This document shows positions 49,009 through 61,220 of a stretch of 64,000 nt of DNA, in pieces (position 1 is the stretch's first letter; each line of letters begins with the position of its first letter). The notes below the pieces were generated by a model. That model was not told where the DNA came from and ran no database searches. It saw only the letters and a list, made by a program, of their open reading frames with translations. Where the stretch lies: contig JAQPZY010000602.1 in assembly GCA_029931535.1 (NCBI GenBank), positions 1 through 64,000 on the forward strand. Direction: 5' to 3'. The position numbers were made by a program, and so were the translations under genes. Origin of the DNA: Margaritifera margaritifera (lineage: Eukaryota; Mollusca; Bivalvia; Unionida; Margaritiferidae).

Positions 49009-49871
49009 GTGTCACATGTTGCAAAATTTGATATTATTGTTTGATATTTGATAATTAAAAATTCAAAATGAAATATTTGCTCATTTATATGTGACTATTC
49101 TGATATGTAATTGGCGATATGGTCATTCATTTGCAAAATGTGTTTTTTTTCGTATGTAAGAGATACTGAATTTTAATACTATAATACGTATTTAATTGCA
49201 AAAAAAGTATCTTTATATGTTATATTTGTTCATTGTTATACTATAGTTTCCATTCATTTACATAGGAAGTCATTTAATTGCAATATTGTTATTTATATGG
49301 AATAAGTTTATATTTAACAGGTATGCATTTCTTTTCGTTTGATATAATGCATCATTTATAGGCGTTATTTTTTTGCATTTGCAACAAAAGTTATTCAGCT
49401 AAAAATAGTTTATACATTTGAAATAAAATATAATTAAAATTGGTATAAGATATTCTAGCCTCCACGTGGTAGGTCAGATTTCTTTCAATTGATTAAGTTG
49501 ATATAACAAATACGTCCGAGGGTTCTTATATCCCACAATTCCGTTTTATTAATAAAAAGAAATCTGACATACCAATTGAAGGCTGTGATAACTGACACCA
49601 GTTGAATGAAATTTTGTTCTAAATGCATAAACGGTTTTTCAGTTGAATGACTTTTGTTGCTAATTAATCAGCACGTATTCAAAATAAATCATGTACTATA
49701 TCAATAAAATATGCATAACAACTAAATAAAAACGCATATCTAAATTATGAATGACCGCTAACAATAATTGTATATCTGAAAAATCCCATATAAATGAGTA
49801 AATATTACATTGAAATGATTAATTACCCAATATGAGACACTATTATTAAATTTTGCAACGTTTGACACGCC
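49009..49871. mobile_element. foldback element with long inverted arms
   Basis: The left arm begins ggtgtgtcacatgttgcaaa; the right arm on the reverse strand begins GGCGTGTCAAACGTTGCAAA. The arms stay alignable for at least 150 bp through 'tactcatttatatg' and 'ggtcattcat'. Further inverted pairs sit inside ('gcaacaaaagttattcagct' near 49382 with its partner near 49640; 'ggtcagatttcttt' near 49471 with 'aaagaaatctgac' near 49558). There is no coding frame. The same left arm occurs at 36459 in copy A, so the element predates the duplication. The class is unknown. Confidence 0.7.
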
Positions 49872-50480
49872 ATAGTTGATGGAATTGTATGATTTAGCCA
49901 CATGTACAATCTACGGCTAACACTAAGAGCTCAATAAAGCCATACATAAGCATGTTATAACATACATTTACATGTATATACAAAAGCGAAAGTAAATAAC
50001 TCCAGCAATTTGTGACGCTAATACTTATCAAAATGAACCTTGGACAGTCATTAACTCAATTGTGGTAGAGCACATCAATACAATGGTGGAGCATTTCGAG
50101 TTTGTACAAATGAATGTAATTTCTCCAGCAGAAAATGTGTCGTTCTGTAAATTGATCGTCTTTCACTTCATTTATTTTAGTACATTTACTTTTGAACGAG
50201 AAGAAAATATATATTTGTTCAAGGTTTTGCTCATAAGGATTGTATGTTTGTAAAAAAAATTACTTTATAAAATTTAAATAAAATGTTCATGACATTATTT
50301 GCCTATAATATTTAGATTTAGATAACAAGAAAGACAACAGCAACACTAAGAAGAATTGCAATGGATTGCCATCACAAATCCATATGGCTTTCACTGCATA
50401 TTCCAACTATCCCTGTAGGAATCCTGCGCAGGTACTCACCCTCGCCTTCAAGACAGTGATCCTGGCTACCCAGGTATTTT

Positions 50481-50481
50481 G

Positions 50482-50553
<72 letters not shown>
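50481..50553. repeat. (CT)n microsatellite
   Basis: A CT tract with TTT and TAT interruptions. The corresponding place in copy A (40410-40440) has only a short CT-rich run, so the tract expanded in copy B or shrank in A. Confidence 0.95.
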
Positions 50554-50554
<1 letters not shown>

Positions 50555-50799
50555 AGTACATAAAAATGTATCTTTAAAAAAACTTTTACTTCAAGATGTT
50601 AGCGGCAAAAATGTGTGCAAACATGAAGCTTTTGATGAGCGAAATTATTAATCGCGGTAAGTTCTGAATGAAATGAGGTACTTTTCTTTGGACAAAACAA
50701 ACAAATTTAAGTGATTTTAATACCTTTTACTTGTTAAGTATTCACTTTTAATTACTGTTATTACGACAATAGCCATCAGAGGAATGGCTACTCCTCTCA

Positions 50800-51490
50800 A
50801 CTTACCATAACTATCACAAATATGAAAATAACATAATTTTGCAGTTTCATAATCAGTGACTTTAACCTTTCATCTATCGATGGAAGAAGCAGTTGGGAGC
50901 TGCCCTTCCTCAAATGCCATGCATCTATAAAGTTGAGTAAACTAGGTACATAAAACTTACGGAAAGTAGACTTATCATGTGGAACCCAAAATGACAAGTT
51001 TAGTACCTCTGGGGTAGAGACTTTATAGGGAGGTGCCTGTGCCCAAGTGTAGACTGCCTGCTAAGTTTGATAACAACTGGATCCAAAACTTGATTTATCT
51101 AGTGGAAACCCAAACAATTACAATGCCGGATCTAATTACCTTGACCTTTCACCTCCATGCCTTAGAATACATAGGGAGTGACCCCTGCCCAAGAGTAGTC
51201 TACCTTTGAAGTTTGAATACGCCAAGGAAACTTGACTTATCTTGCAGAAAGGAAAATCACATTATTAGTTCTAGTGACTTTTACCTTGGACGTAACAGTG
51301 CCTACATTCATATGTTTCTGTCTCTACCCATGGGTAAATGAGGACTGAGAAGGAAAACAAATACCACAGCAAACTAAAGTTATGTAGTGGAAACCACCTT
51401 GCCTGCGGATATATGGACAGACAGACATCTCTAATGCCATATTCTCCCGTACCTTCGGTAGAGGGGAATAAAAAGGACCAACGTTCATAA
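50800..51490. repeat. dispersed repeat of the 30.4 kb family, in duplication copy B
   Basis: Colinear with 40700-41390. It shares 'taccttgacctttcacctcc' and 'gatatatggacagacagaca'. The frames here do not match those in copy A, which argues against coding. Confidence 0.65.
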
Positions 51491-52679
51491 CTTTCAGAAA
51501 ACAAACAAAACATTTCTTTTGAAAAAGGCGAAAAAAAAGGCATGTAGTGTCTCTGAAAGGAATTCTTCTTAAAACCACGTATATATCAGTTGTTCTTGTG
51601 ATATAAGATACACAAAAATAGAAATAGCACCGCTAGCGGTAATAATGCACACACTTTAAACCACTTTTATGTAAATATTTTTTAGTGGTATCTCAATCAA
51701 CCAGTATGTTTAAGTTGTTAGCTAAATATTAGGTGGAAAAATCGTTGCAATCTATATCATATTGACACCTACTAAAAACTTCCTGATTCAGCCATGTCTC
51801 ATTTAACATCCATTAATAACCACATAGATTCCAGTCATGCAATTTTCCCTAAAAATGTACAACGATTTGATCCAGGGATGATTTTTACGCGAAATAACAC
51901 TAAATTATATTAGTTAATACCTTCTAGGAAAAGATATGGGCAACAGCTGTAATATTAAGAATGGGAATCAAATCAGTCAACTGTAGCATGCATGACAGGG
52001 TCCAGGTTCAATCTTGACTGCATTCGTCGCACCAAAAGCACTATTAACTTATTGATGACCCACTCAGATATGAAGTAATGGGCTCATATTTCGCATGTCA
52101 CAGTGCCCATAATGTTCTTGGTTGTGAATTCAGCGCTTTACCTGCGGTGTGGATTATGTGTGAGGATCTAATAAATCCTGTTCCAGGAGATCAGGGACTA
52201 CCAGAACGCTACATAAAGATCTGTCAAGTACTGAATTCAGGCAGCCCAGATATCATGACTTGTTATCGCCACGCTTTTTAAAGAAGTATCATATTATCCA
52301 TCTGTCTGTCCTTACATCCATCCATCGATTCATTAATCATTATTGGGGGGATCACCATATTATATACCCAGCTAAAACATTGGGATATGCCAAGGATAAT
52401 AGTTAATAATGTCTCTTATAGTTATATTCGGAATAAGGTATAATACGTACTCACTCCACAGAAGTAATTGTATTTATTACATCTGTTAAATTTCAGCATC
52501 ATTGATCCACCAGTTTAGGAGAAATCAGCTCAAAAATGTTCCAATACATTAGATTTGACATTTTCTTCCTTCATCTGTGACGTGTAACAGCACTTCTGGT
52601 TATTGCCGTAAGAGCTGCCAATTGTACTGAACTCGGCCTGATCCATGCAATCATCATGTATGTGTGTACATGCACGCGC

Positions 52680-52726
<47 letters not shown>
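52680..52726. repeat. (GA)n microsatellite
   Basis: About 23 GA units preceded by a cgcgcgc run. Confidence 0.95.
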
Positions 52727-52728
<2 letters not shown>

Positions 52729-53764
52729 GTGTGCATACTAGTTAGTATTGCCAATGCGATTAAATGAGCCAGTCGTAAATTATCGGGTACTCGGAAGTGG
52801 GGGTGTGAGCGTGTTTAAATAACAAATATGACATAAATAATAAGAAACTTCTACACACAAATTTGATCCAATTCCTAAAATCCCTAACAATTAAAGACAA
52901 TCAGGTGCTGTGAAGTAACTATGGAGAAACATTATCTATGTCATTTGACACGTTGTGTCCATAATCAATATGTTGACCAGGTTTGTGAATATTATTCCAC
53001 ATAAAAGGCAGTAGGCATACTCACAGTAACTATTACTACAAATACAAGTCATACATAAACGCATCATTTATAGTGTTTGTGTATTTGTCAGGTATAAATT
53101 ACCTATCTATTTTTCAATTTCTGTTTTGTTTAAAATATGCCTACCACAGGATATTGACTGAGATAAGTGGATCTTGTGTCTCCGACAGGATCTTGATTGA
53201 GAAAAGTGGATCTTTCTTTCTCAATTGTTTATAGATTACGTGTGAAGAACAACCGAATTACTAATTCTAAAAATATAGAATTATAATACATACATATTTG
53301 CTTGAATTAATATCTGTCCTAATAAATATAAATGTGCACAAATTTAGTAGATACAAAAATAATGAAGTAATCTGAGGAACGTAGAATCGTATGGAAACAT
53401 GTACATTGCAACCATTATCACCATCGACATGTGCCGTTGGCATGTCGCTGTACGAGAAAAGTAGTTATTTCAGTTCATCTTGGATTACCTGTCCACATAG
53501 TGAGATCTTGTGATAATTAAATTTCTGCCTTTATCATGTATCTGATTCAACAAACATTTAAAAACTGGTACAACAGTTTAGAATTAATGATGATTACAAT
53601 AGTGATAACGTGTTTTGAGGTCGGATTTTTCCCTTTAGGCAGGAAAATTAAAAGGGGAAGGGGTCTTAAATCCAGGTTGAAATTAAAGTGCCATGTATAC
53701 GTGTAGCATTCAAAATTACATTGAATTTGTGCTAAAAAGTTCTCTGAATGTGTCCAACGTGGTA

Positions 53765-53934
53765 TATTGTTTGTTTTGGTGTTTTACGGCACAGCAATAT
53801 ATAAAGGTCATTAATACCGAGAAAATTGGAGAGTAGTGCCTATGCAGGAACACACCCAGTAGCCAACCCGGGCTGATCTGATGGTAGGATTCGAAACTAT
53901 AATCTTTCGGCCATGACAACTGAGCCACTGCGGC
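53765..53934 (-). mobile_element. tRNA-derived SINE
   Basis: On the minus strand a pol III box A, TGGCTCAGTTG (53928-53918), and a box B, GTTTCGAATCC (53897-53887), are spaced as in tRNA genes. A GGGTGTGTTCCTGCATAGGC stretch follows, and a tail ending GCCGTAAAACACCAAAACA at about 53770. I associate this tail with molluscan SINEs. No anticodon stem of an intact tRNA is evident. It is present only in duplication copy B, so it inserted after the duplication or was lost from A. Confidence 0.8.
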
Positions 53935-55390
53935 TGAACAACCAACAGGGTAAAAAGGGTCTATACAGCATCAGAACTGAAATCAAGAGGAGCTGGTGGT
54001 ATTAGTCATTACTAGTGTATTTATTTTGGTCTTGAGCTCCATTCTAGGCGAAGATCCTAACTAAATGTTTAGAGGTTCTCTTCATCTAGAATTTACCTGG
54101 AGCATCTATAAATATCCACAAAGCGATAACAAAGGAGTTGCTTAATACAGGAAGAGGCAACCCTATGGATCTTAGCAAAACTCCAAGGGATCTATAGGAA
54201 ACCTCTACAAATCACACAGTAATTAACATACTATAAAATATGGAAAGTATGTGCATGTATACATGAATATAAGCAAGCATATATGGAGAACAAAAAGCTA
54301 ACGCAAACATAAGTGCATATGTCATGTGTAAATTAAGGACAAAATCTAAAACTTGAAATCTGCTCATCTGAAGATTGTTGTGTTTCTAATTACAGTCTCG
54401 CCATCTTCAGTCTCGCCATCTTCGGTCTCTAGCATGCAGAAGACTTCTGACTTTTTAGCAATTTCTTTATGTTAGCAAATCAAAGCATTTGGTTGCAAGG
54501 TGTTTTACATACAACAAATCACGAGTGTAATGCACTATAAAAGTATTATCCACCTTCAAATGATACAATAACTAGAAACTAATGTCTTTTAAATTAGTTA
54601 TTTGAAAATGTTAATCTTCAGATGACGAAAAGAATCAATAAATAATATTACCTTTATATATTTTAGTCTTTTTTCAGTCAATAAACACCAATAAGTTGGA
54701 AACTACTTTAGGTGTTTAAAACTTTATAATTTTGTTTACGTTTGTCCACAACATTTATTTATTTACTTATTAAATTTATATCAGTCTTTTTTGCTGCCTG
54801 ATTTCCTTTTTATTATACTTTTCAGGATAATAGGAAGTGTGGTTTAACTTCTGCATTAGCTAAGACCTTTCACGCTGTTGCTGGTTTCTTTCTTTAGCAT
54901 TTACAAAAGAACTAAAGGAAAAGAAAACACAATGAAAGAGAGTTCTTCTTTGATCTGATAATAAACTAGTCGCCGCTTATATAGAATAGACAAATTATGT
55001 ACACTTCCACCGTATATATAGATTCCAAATCAATTATGATAATAAGCGACTGTCGTGTATATAGAAGACGACAAAATACATATATAGTTGCCGAGTATAT
55101 AGCCACTACCTTTGTAGGTTAGGTCTACTATACTTGTATCATCTGTTTATTTTAGACGTTTAGGAGCAATTCTAAGACTTCTTTGTAGGATTGCAAGACA
55201 TTTCCTTGCTTTAGATGTTGATTTCCGACTTGTGTATATTTTACTAGCCAAAGTTGTAATCTGGTCACTAATGGGGTGCAGAAGTAGAATCGATTTATCG
55301 GCAGTTTTAATTTACATGAAACAAATACAAAATCACCTACCCATGAAGCATACATGTTTATACAACCCACTGGGCTTTTGAAATACTTAC

Positions 55391-55454
55391 CGTTCAGTTC
55401 CATCACGAACGTACAGAAGATAAAATATTTACATATCATAGAAAAGTGTATCAT
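55391..55454 (-). CDS. ADAM10-like first exon 1b (distal): signal peptide
   Basis: The ATG at 55454-55452 opens MIHFSMICKYFIFCTFVMEL-N and stops at donor aacg|GTAAGT, phase 1, the same length and splice phase as exon 1a. Splicing to exon 2 would give Val then CSGGSNL. The longer frame that reads on into the intron (to 55152) is not expected to be used. No exon-2 copy lies between 1b and 1a. The simplest model is therefore two alternative first exons feeding one gene, not two genes. Expression cannot be judged from sequence. Confidence 0.75.
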
Positions 55455-55790
55455 CTTGTTAAATTTCTCGTCAGGAGACTTGAGTCTGTGAGTTTAATAT
55501 TCTACTACGATCTATTTTAGGGTATATTCAACAATTTTCAATATGCGTTTTAGTCTGAATTATTTCTTCGTCTGCTTCTTTCACGCAAATGCTCAAAGTT
55601 TTGACTGGTTCAAAACATAACTTTAACAACTAAAACACAAATACATAGGAATATATCGTCAATTTCATTCAAGGAAACATAACTAGGTAGGTTATCTTCC
55701 GGGTTCATTTGCTTTAAGCAGACGCTCACTGTCAACAACTATCGACAATGATGTCGTGACTCAATAACAAGATCATATATGGTTGCATTT
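55455..55790 (-). promoter_or_regulatory. upstream region of exon 1b
   Basis: The leader directly before the ATG is similar to that of exon 1a (gtctcctgacgagaaattta on the minus strand). Farther upstream a 'gcagacgctcactgtcaa' block is shared with 46551-46570. The TATA-like and NRF-1-like sequences of copy A are not present at the aligned position. Promoter activity is inferred from homology only. Confidence 0.3.
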
Positions 55791-56539
55791 AAACAACTGC
55801 ACATAATGTTACACAAATATTTCATTTTTAAAATTTATTAATTTGTGTCTTGCCCATTTCTTATCAGTCTTGATTTTTGTCATATCTGTCACATGAATAT
55901 TGTGTATTTTTTTAAAATATGTAACAAATCAGAATATGTCAAATATGTTACGATCTCACTAATTTACTGTTTTGCATTGTATTATAAAGGTTATTAAATG
56001 AAAGTAATAAATATTTATTAATCAATCTTCACAACATTATCTCCTATGCCATAGAACACATTTTTGAAAATAAATTAGTTTGGTTACATATTGTATTAAA
56101 GACCCTGAATAATCCGTGGCTGATCTGTCAACGCTGTGCTCTGTGCTCTTCAGATTCATCACTGTCACCACACTGTATGTCAGTGTTTGATAGTTTTAGA
56201 TTTTGTTGAAAATTTCCACTGGCCCGCCACCTACTATTTCGTTAGTGTCATCGTGAGGTTTCTTTTATTTCTTTCTTTTATTTTTTTATTTTTATTTTTT
56301 TTAAATTTTGTTGTTGTTGTTGTTTTTTGTTGTTTTTTTTTTTTTTGGGGGGGGAGGGGGCATCTTGATCTGACTGTTTACCTGTATCGGTGTGTTTTTG
56401 GTGGAGAGCGGACTTGACTCCTTTATTGTTTTTTCCAAACTTTGTTCCGATATCTTATATTTCTTGAAAAATTCTGGACCAAAATCTAAAAGCATTACTG
56501 TACATAGAAAATGTTGAAAGTAGAACATTTTGCTTTTTA

Positions 56540-57560
56540 GACCTGGTTGTTACCAGTCTTTCCACCAATATAACTTTTAACGCATCAGCAAAAGATATAA
56601 TATTTAAAAAATCGATACATTTTTATCCTCTCGGCAATACATGCGGAAGCAAGCTTGTATGAGACATTGAATAAAGATATTGATAACCAATATTTCATTT
56701 TACTTTTGTTTCCTTTAGGGATACGTATAATTAAACCTTGATTTTGAGTTACAGATAGTTCTTCTGTTTTATATCCATAGTTAATGGCGTTTAACCAAAA
56801 GTTACCAGAAAGATTATAAAACACTATTTTAAAGCCATCGGACCCTTGACATTTTTGTTGTTTAATTTTTAAAACATTTTAAAGCTTCTCCAGATGTAAT
56901 GTCATCACAATTTAAAACATTATTCAAATTTACATCCATTGCATCTATACAAGTATACAAGTTTTCATAAAATAGTTTATTTTCATTTAAAATATCTTCT
57001 TTTTCAGTGACCAAGGCTCCATTATTTATAGCATAATTTGGCACATGTTTGCAAACGAAATCCCTATTTTCTAAATTGCAAACGTATTTAGTGACCTTTT
57101 CAATATTTGCCCCTGCTCTTATTCGAACACCTTCCATATTTATTTTTCTGAGTTCTAATCATTCATTTCTTTTCGCTTGCAAATCGATCAAAATTATTCA
57201 TCATTTTTGCTTTCAGGTTCCTTAATGTTATTTAACAATTGTTCTTCTGAACCTTCTTGTTGCTTCATTTATTAATAAAGATGAGTATGATATTGAATTA
57301 CCTCTTTATATTCATTATAAAGTCTTCAAAAAGAAGTTGATCACTGATACGACAAGGAATATTTTTGAGAGAAATATTACCAATTATCTCCTTATTTAAA
57401 ATTGCGTAATTTTTTTCAATAATTACATTTTATTAGTATCTTTATATTCTTTATCTGTTACCAAAGAATTATTAAATTTCCAATATGATTCTACTTCCTT
57501 AAATTTAATAAATTGAAATGACACTTTTACTAATCTAAGCATCTGTACAATAGCCGTGTT
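56540..57560 (-). pseudogene. L1/Tx1-like LINE ORF2 fragment (linker and RT start)
   Basis: The minus strand shows YWKFNN-type sequence and an N-x-P-C-R-I-S-D-Q-L-L-F-E-D block (57560-57300). MEGVRIRAGAN, EKVTKYVCNLENRDFVCKHV and KLFYENLYT follow at 57137-56862. YKTEELSVTQNQGLIIRIPK, then YWLSISLFNVSYKLASACIA, come next at 56824-56590. These are the endonuclease-RT linker and RT fingers of L1/Tx1-type elements. Stops and frame changes break it and the catalytic palm is missing. A poly-T/poly-G run precedes it at 56280-56360. Confidence 0.75.
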
Positions 57561-57769
57561 CTATATCAGGTGAAACTGTGTAAAGAAATAAGTTCTCTAA
57601 TATAGAAAAATAAATCGAGACTTGGTTGCTGGAATGGGGTAGCTCTTTTCCAAGGAAAGGATCTTTTGCCATATTCTCCAAATATCAATAAGATATAAAC
57701 TATAAAACAATCATAAACTACAAGATCAAGTAATGATTTTCTTCTAACATATTAGAGTATCATCAACAT

Positions 57770-58680
57770 ACAATTGGTACGACACCGGATGGCGATTTAT
57801 GACACTTGAAAGGAGCTTAGTATACAGAATGAACAGAGCGGGTCTGAGAACAGAACCCTGTGGAACGTCAAAAACAAACATGAACTGGGCTTGAGTGTTT
57901 TCTATTTACGAACACAATTTGTGTCCTTTCGGCTAAGTACGACTTTAACAATATTAAGGATTTATCGCGAATACCAAGTACATGCTGGAGTCGGTGAACT
58001 AATATATCATGGTCTATTGTGTTCAATGCTGCAGATAAGTCAAACAGGGTGAGAAACGAAATCTTTTCACCATCCAAAGAGTAGAGGATGTCATTAACTA
58101 CTTCCAGAAGGACATTTTCGGAACCATGACAAGGTCAGTATGCAAAAAGACTATTTAAATTCAGATGAGTTATAAGTTGAGACAGAACAACTTTTTCTAA
58201 GATTTTTGACATAAATGGGAGGTTAGAAACAGGGCGGTAGTTCTTTTTTAAAAACGTTAGGGTCAAACGTTGGTTCTTCAGCACAGGCTTTACAAAGTCA
58301 GTTTTAAAAAATAATGGAAATACCCCGGATGTGGGAGACATAATAGAAGCATCAGTTAGTAAAGGCAATATAGAATCAAAGCACTCAAGTAGGAGTGATG
58401 TAGGAATCGGATAAAGTTCACCTGGCTTTGGGGCACTCTTCATCAGGATTGTACGTAAGAAATCCGTAGAGACAGGCTCAAATGCTGTTAAAGGAAGCCT
58501 TTGAAAATTATGTATCACAACCGTATGGTGAAGATGAGTCGATTGAAATTGTATTGTCAAGTAGATCTCTAATGGTTTGAACTTTATCACGGAAGAAATT
58601 TACGAACAGGTCTGGAAGGTCGACTGGAGAGAAGGTCGTTGGATGTGATGTACATTTGTTCATGTAAGCTCAGTATTAAA
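57770..58680 (-). pseudogene. L2/CR1-like LINE reverse-transcriptase fragment
   Basis: The minus strand encodes SAPKPGELYPIPTSLLLECF, then SGVFPLFFKTDFVKPVLKNQ, then NYRPVSNLPFMSKILEKVVL (58590-58135). After a frame change come SFLTLFDLSAALNTIDHDIL and SLILLKSYLAERTQIV (58077-57868), then GSVLRPALFILYT-like sequence to about 57790. This is the RT of the L2/CR1 group, with motif A altered (SAALNTID where SAAFDTID is usual, so the Asp is replaced by Asn). It is truncated before the YADD motif. Confidence 0.85.
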
Positions 58681-58799
58681 TAATAACATTTGCACAAACA
58701 TTCATCCCCGCACAATGAAAATATACACTTTAAACCTTTCACCCTTAAAAAGTAATAACATAAGTACAAAGTTACAGATAGCCACACGGATCAAAACAT

Positions 58800-60120
58800 A
58801 CTCTTAAAACCTTTAATCCGTGCCAGATAAGCTAAATGTTATACAATAACTGTACACAGATGAGGTCAACATGGGGAGTATAATCAGAATGCAATAGTTG
58901 CTATGTATCTTCAAAGCATATTTAATGATGTAGAAACAAATTTGTGATATTTGACGATATATACATGTGTAGCAATGTATCAAGAAATACAATTATTATC
59001 ATACAAGCCGTAGTATAAGGAACTTAATCGGTGTTTCGTTCTAAACATTTTGAGCTAAAACTATTTCCATAGAGCTCAATTGAATTTTCGAAACTTAGAC
59101 ACATTTTCTGTATTAGTCTAAGGGAGGTAACTAAACAAAAAGATATTTTGCACTCCCCTCTCCACACAATATTTGATAAGTCAAATATATGTCTAATTCA
59201 ATGAGAGAAAAGAATAATTTTCTCACTGTGTAATTTACGTAATTTCATTGTGATAATTTTATATATTAGGCGACACATGCATGTATAATTGTACCAAGTA
59301 ATATAAATAGTATGCAAAGTCTGATACACGGACAATAAACTGGTATTTCGTTCAAAGAATATTTAACTACAACCAACTCCACAGAGCTCAATTGAATGGT
59401 CAAAACTTGCACACATTTATATTAGTATATTAGTCAAAGGGATGTAACTCAACAAATATATATTTTGAACTCCCCTCTACACGCAATAGTTTGCAAACAC
59501 ACATTAATTAATTATATGAATCAACGGAAGAAACCAAAGTGTAATTTAAGAAATTTGAAGATCATTATATGAGATATATAGATATTGTATAAATCAAGGT
59601 TCAAGGAAAAACTGCTATTTCGTTCAAAGAATATTGGACTGCAACTATTTGCATAGAGCACAATTAAGTTAGGAAAACTTACACACAATTATATTGGATT
59701 ATTAGTCAAAAGGAGGTAACTCCACATATATTTTGGAACTCACCTCTACACACACAGATGAAAATCTAAAACAAAAAAAAAACATTAAAACCTTTCTTTC
59801 CAAATCAGATAACATAAATATTAGATAATAAGTTACCCAAACAGGAGGTCAACATGGAACGTATCAGAATACAGGACTTACTACATATCTCAAAAGCATA
59901 ATTACAGATGTATGAACCGATCTGCGATAGCTAGTGACATATACATGTGTAGTACTGTACAAAGAAAATAAACCAGCATTTCGTTTTAGGAATACAGAAC
60001 TACCAAGAAATATAAATAGTATACACATCAACGTACAATGGAAAAAAAAACCTGGTATTTGATTCAAAGGATATTGAACAACAGCTATTTCCATAAAACT
60101 CAGGAAACTCAGGAACATAT
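58800..60120. repeat. nested tandem repeats, about 300 bp within about 1 kb
   Basis: A block 'ggtatttcgttcaaagaata' with 'ccatagagctcaattgaatt' and 'gaactcccctctacacac' recurs near 59030, 59341 and 59613, with shorter versions near 59976 and 60053. Around it a larger unit ('gaggtcaacatggggagtat', 'tatacatgtgtag') repeats at 58860 and 59845, about 985 bp apart. No conserved protein is seen. Confidence 0.7.
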
Positions 60121-60129
60121 CCGAACGTG

Positions 60130-60520
60130 TTCATAATTCCACTCCCTTTAGTTTCTAAATCGTCATGAGCTAAACTTGGAGCAATGTAATAATGTACAGG
60201 GTCAGGTTCGTAGATTTCTTTCCCACATACATTTATAAACTCCTCAGATATATCACGCAACATTAACGTATTTTTCTTAGCATAATAGTCGTGAAGATGA
60301 GTGTATTCATTTCAAAATGATTCAAAACATCTTGAACAGGCACAATATTCTTTAGATATATTCCAGTTGTTTAGAGACGAGTAACACTTTGCTATTGGAG
60401 CAATAGCTGTTTCATTAAACCTTTCAAAGTTGTCCATGTATTCATAGGGATAAATATCTTTCATCAGATAATTACGCTGTAGCTTTTGAAACCGTTTCAT
60501 CGTTTTAGAGAACCCTTCAT
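60130..60520 (-). pseudogene. Polinton/Maverick-type DNA polymerase B, N-terminal half remnant
   Basis: Minus-strand frames at 60500-60312 and 60263-60090 encode FQKLQRNYLMKDIYPYEYMD-N-F-E-R-F and then YTHLHDYY and DPVHYYIAPSLAHDD. This follows the exonuclease-to-polymerase transition of protein-primed family B polymerases (VYPYEYxDxxxKFxET...EYHDLYL...DPAxYYTAPGLAWDA). An in-frame stop at about 60312 and substitutions in the usually invariant LxWDA show decay. Such polymerases are coded by Polintons/Mavericks, adintovirus-like elements and some plasmids, so the exact source is uncertain. Confidence 0.65.
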
Positions 60521-61067
60521 CGTTTCAATTCTTCGTTACTTTTCTAGTGATTGTCACATAAACCAGAATATATACGAACCTCAGTGTCCTTGCAACTGTT
60601 ATTTCTTTCCTTTCTCTTCCTTCGATTATGAACCTATCAACTATGAAATCCTGGCTGAGTTAGGACGTTTTTTTTATCTTCATTTGTTAATACTATAGGT
60701 GTTTTGTACGATGTTGTGTGATTCTTTATATCGCTTTTTATCCTCTGAAGACTTGTCGATTACACTTTTAAAATCAAAGTAAATAACAACTGGAACCAAA
60801 GTGCCCTGCTTCTCATAGTTCTTTATATTCGCGTTTAAGCTGGTGGATATATGATTTTTATTTGTCCATAGTATCCATCAGTGAAAACTCCTCTGAATTA
60901 TGTAGCAAACATCTCTTCAATTTATTCACATAGAAATTATATAACTGTCAAAGTTATTATCCATCAGCAGTATTTATAGGGGACACTATCGGAAAATGGT
61001 CAGTTTTCAATGAGGATGAGTGGAAATTTAGCATTGATTTGCCACGATAAGTTTTGGGACGCATCTC

Positions 61068-61102
<35 letters not shown>

Positions 61103-61220
61103 GGGGTAAATGTATTATGGAGATGTATGGATATTTAACATGGATGGTGGATGGGTCGCTGTGGGGATGTATGGAAATTTAACATGGATGGGACACTATG
61201 GGAATGTATGATGTTTCCAA

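Larger units (their letters stand above)
48990..55840. repeat. segmental duplication, copy B (distal)
   Basis: This is the partner of 36440-46640, in the same orientation and block order. Copy-B-specific parts are the full foldback element (49009-49871), a (CT)n tract, and about 1.4 kb at 52560-54000 that includes a (GA)n tract and a SINE. Copy A's satellite, hAT-like and TAA-flanked elements are absent. The blocks next to first exon 1b remain the best conserved. Confidence 0.8.

Noticed and set aside
51960..52030. Possible tRNA-like head (ggttcaatctt as box B) in duplication copy B
   Set aside because: Box A is poor and no SINE body or tail follows.
55152..55454. 100-codon frame continuing past exon 1b
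   Set aside because: The donor GTAAGT at 55390 matches that of exon 1a and phase fits exon 2; the extension reads intron sequence.
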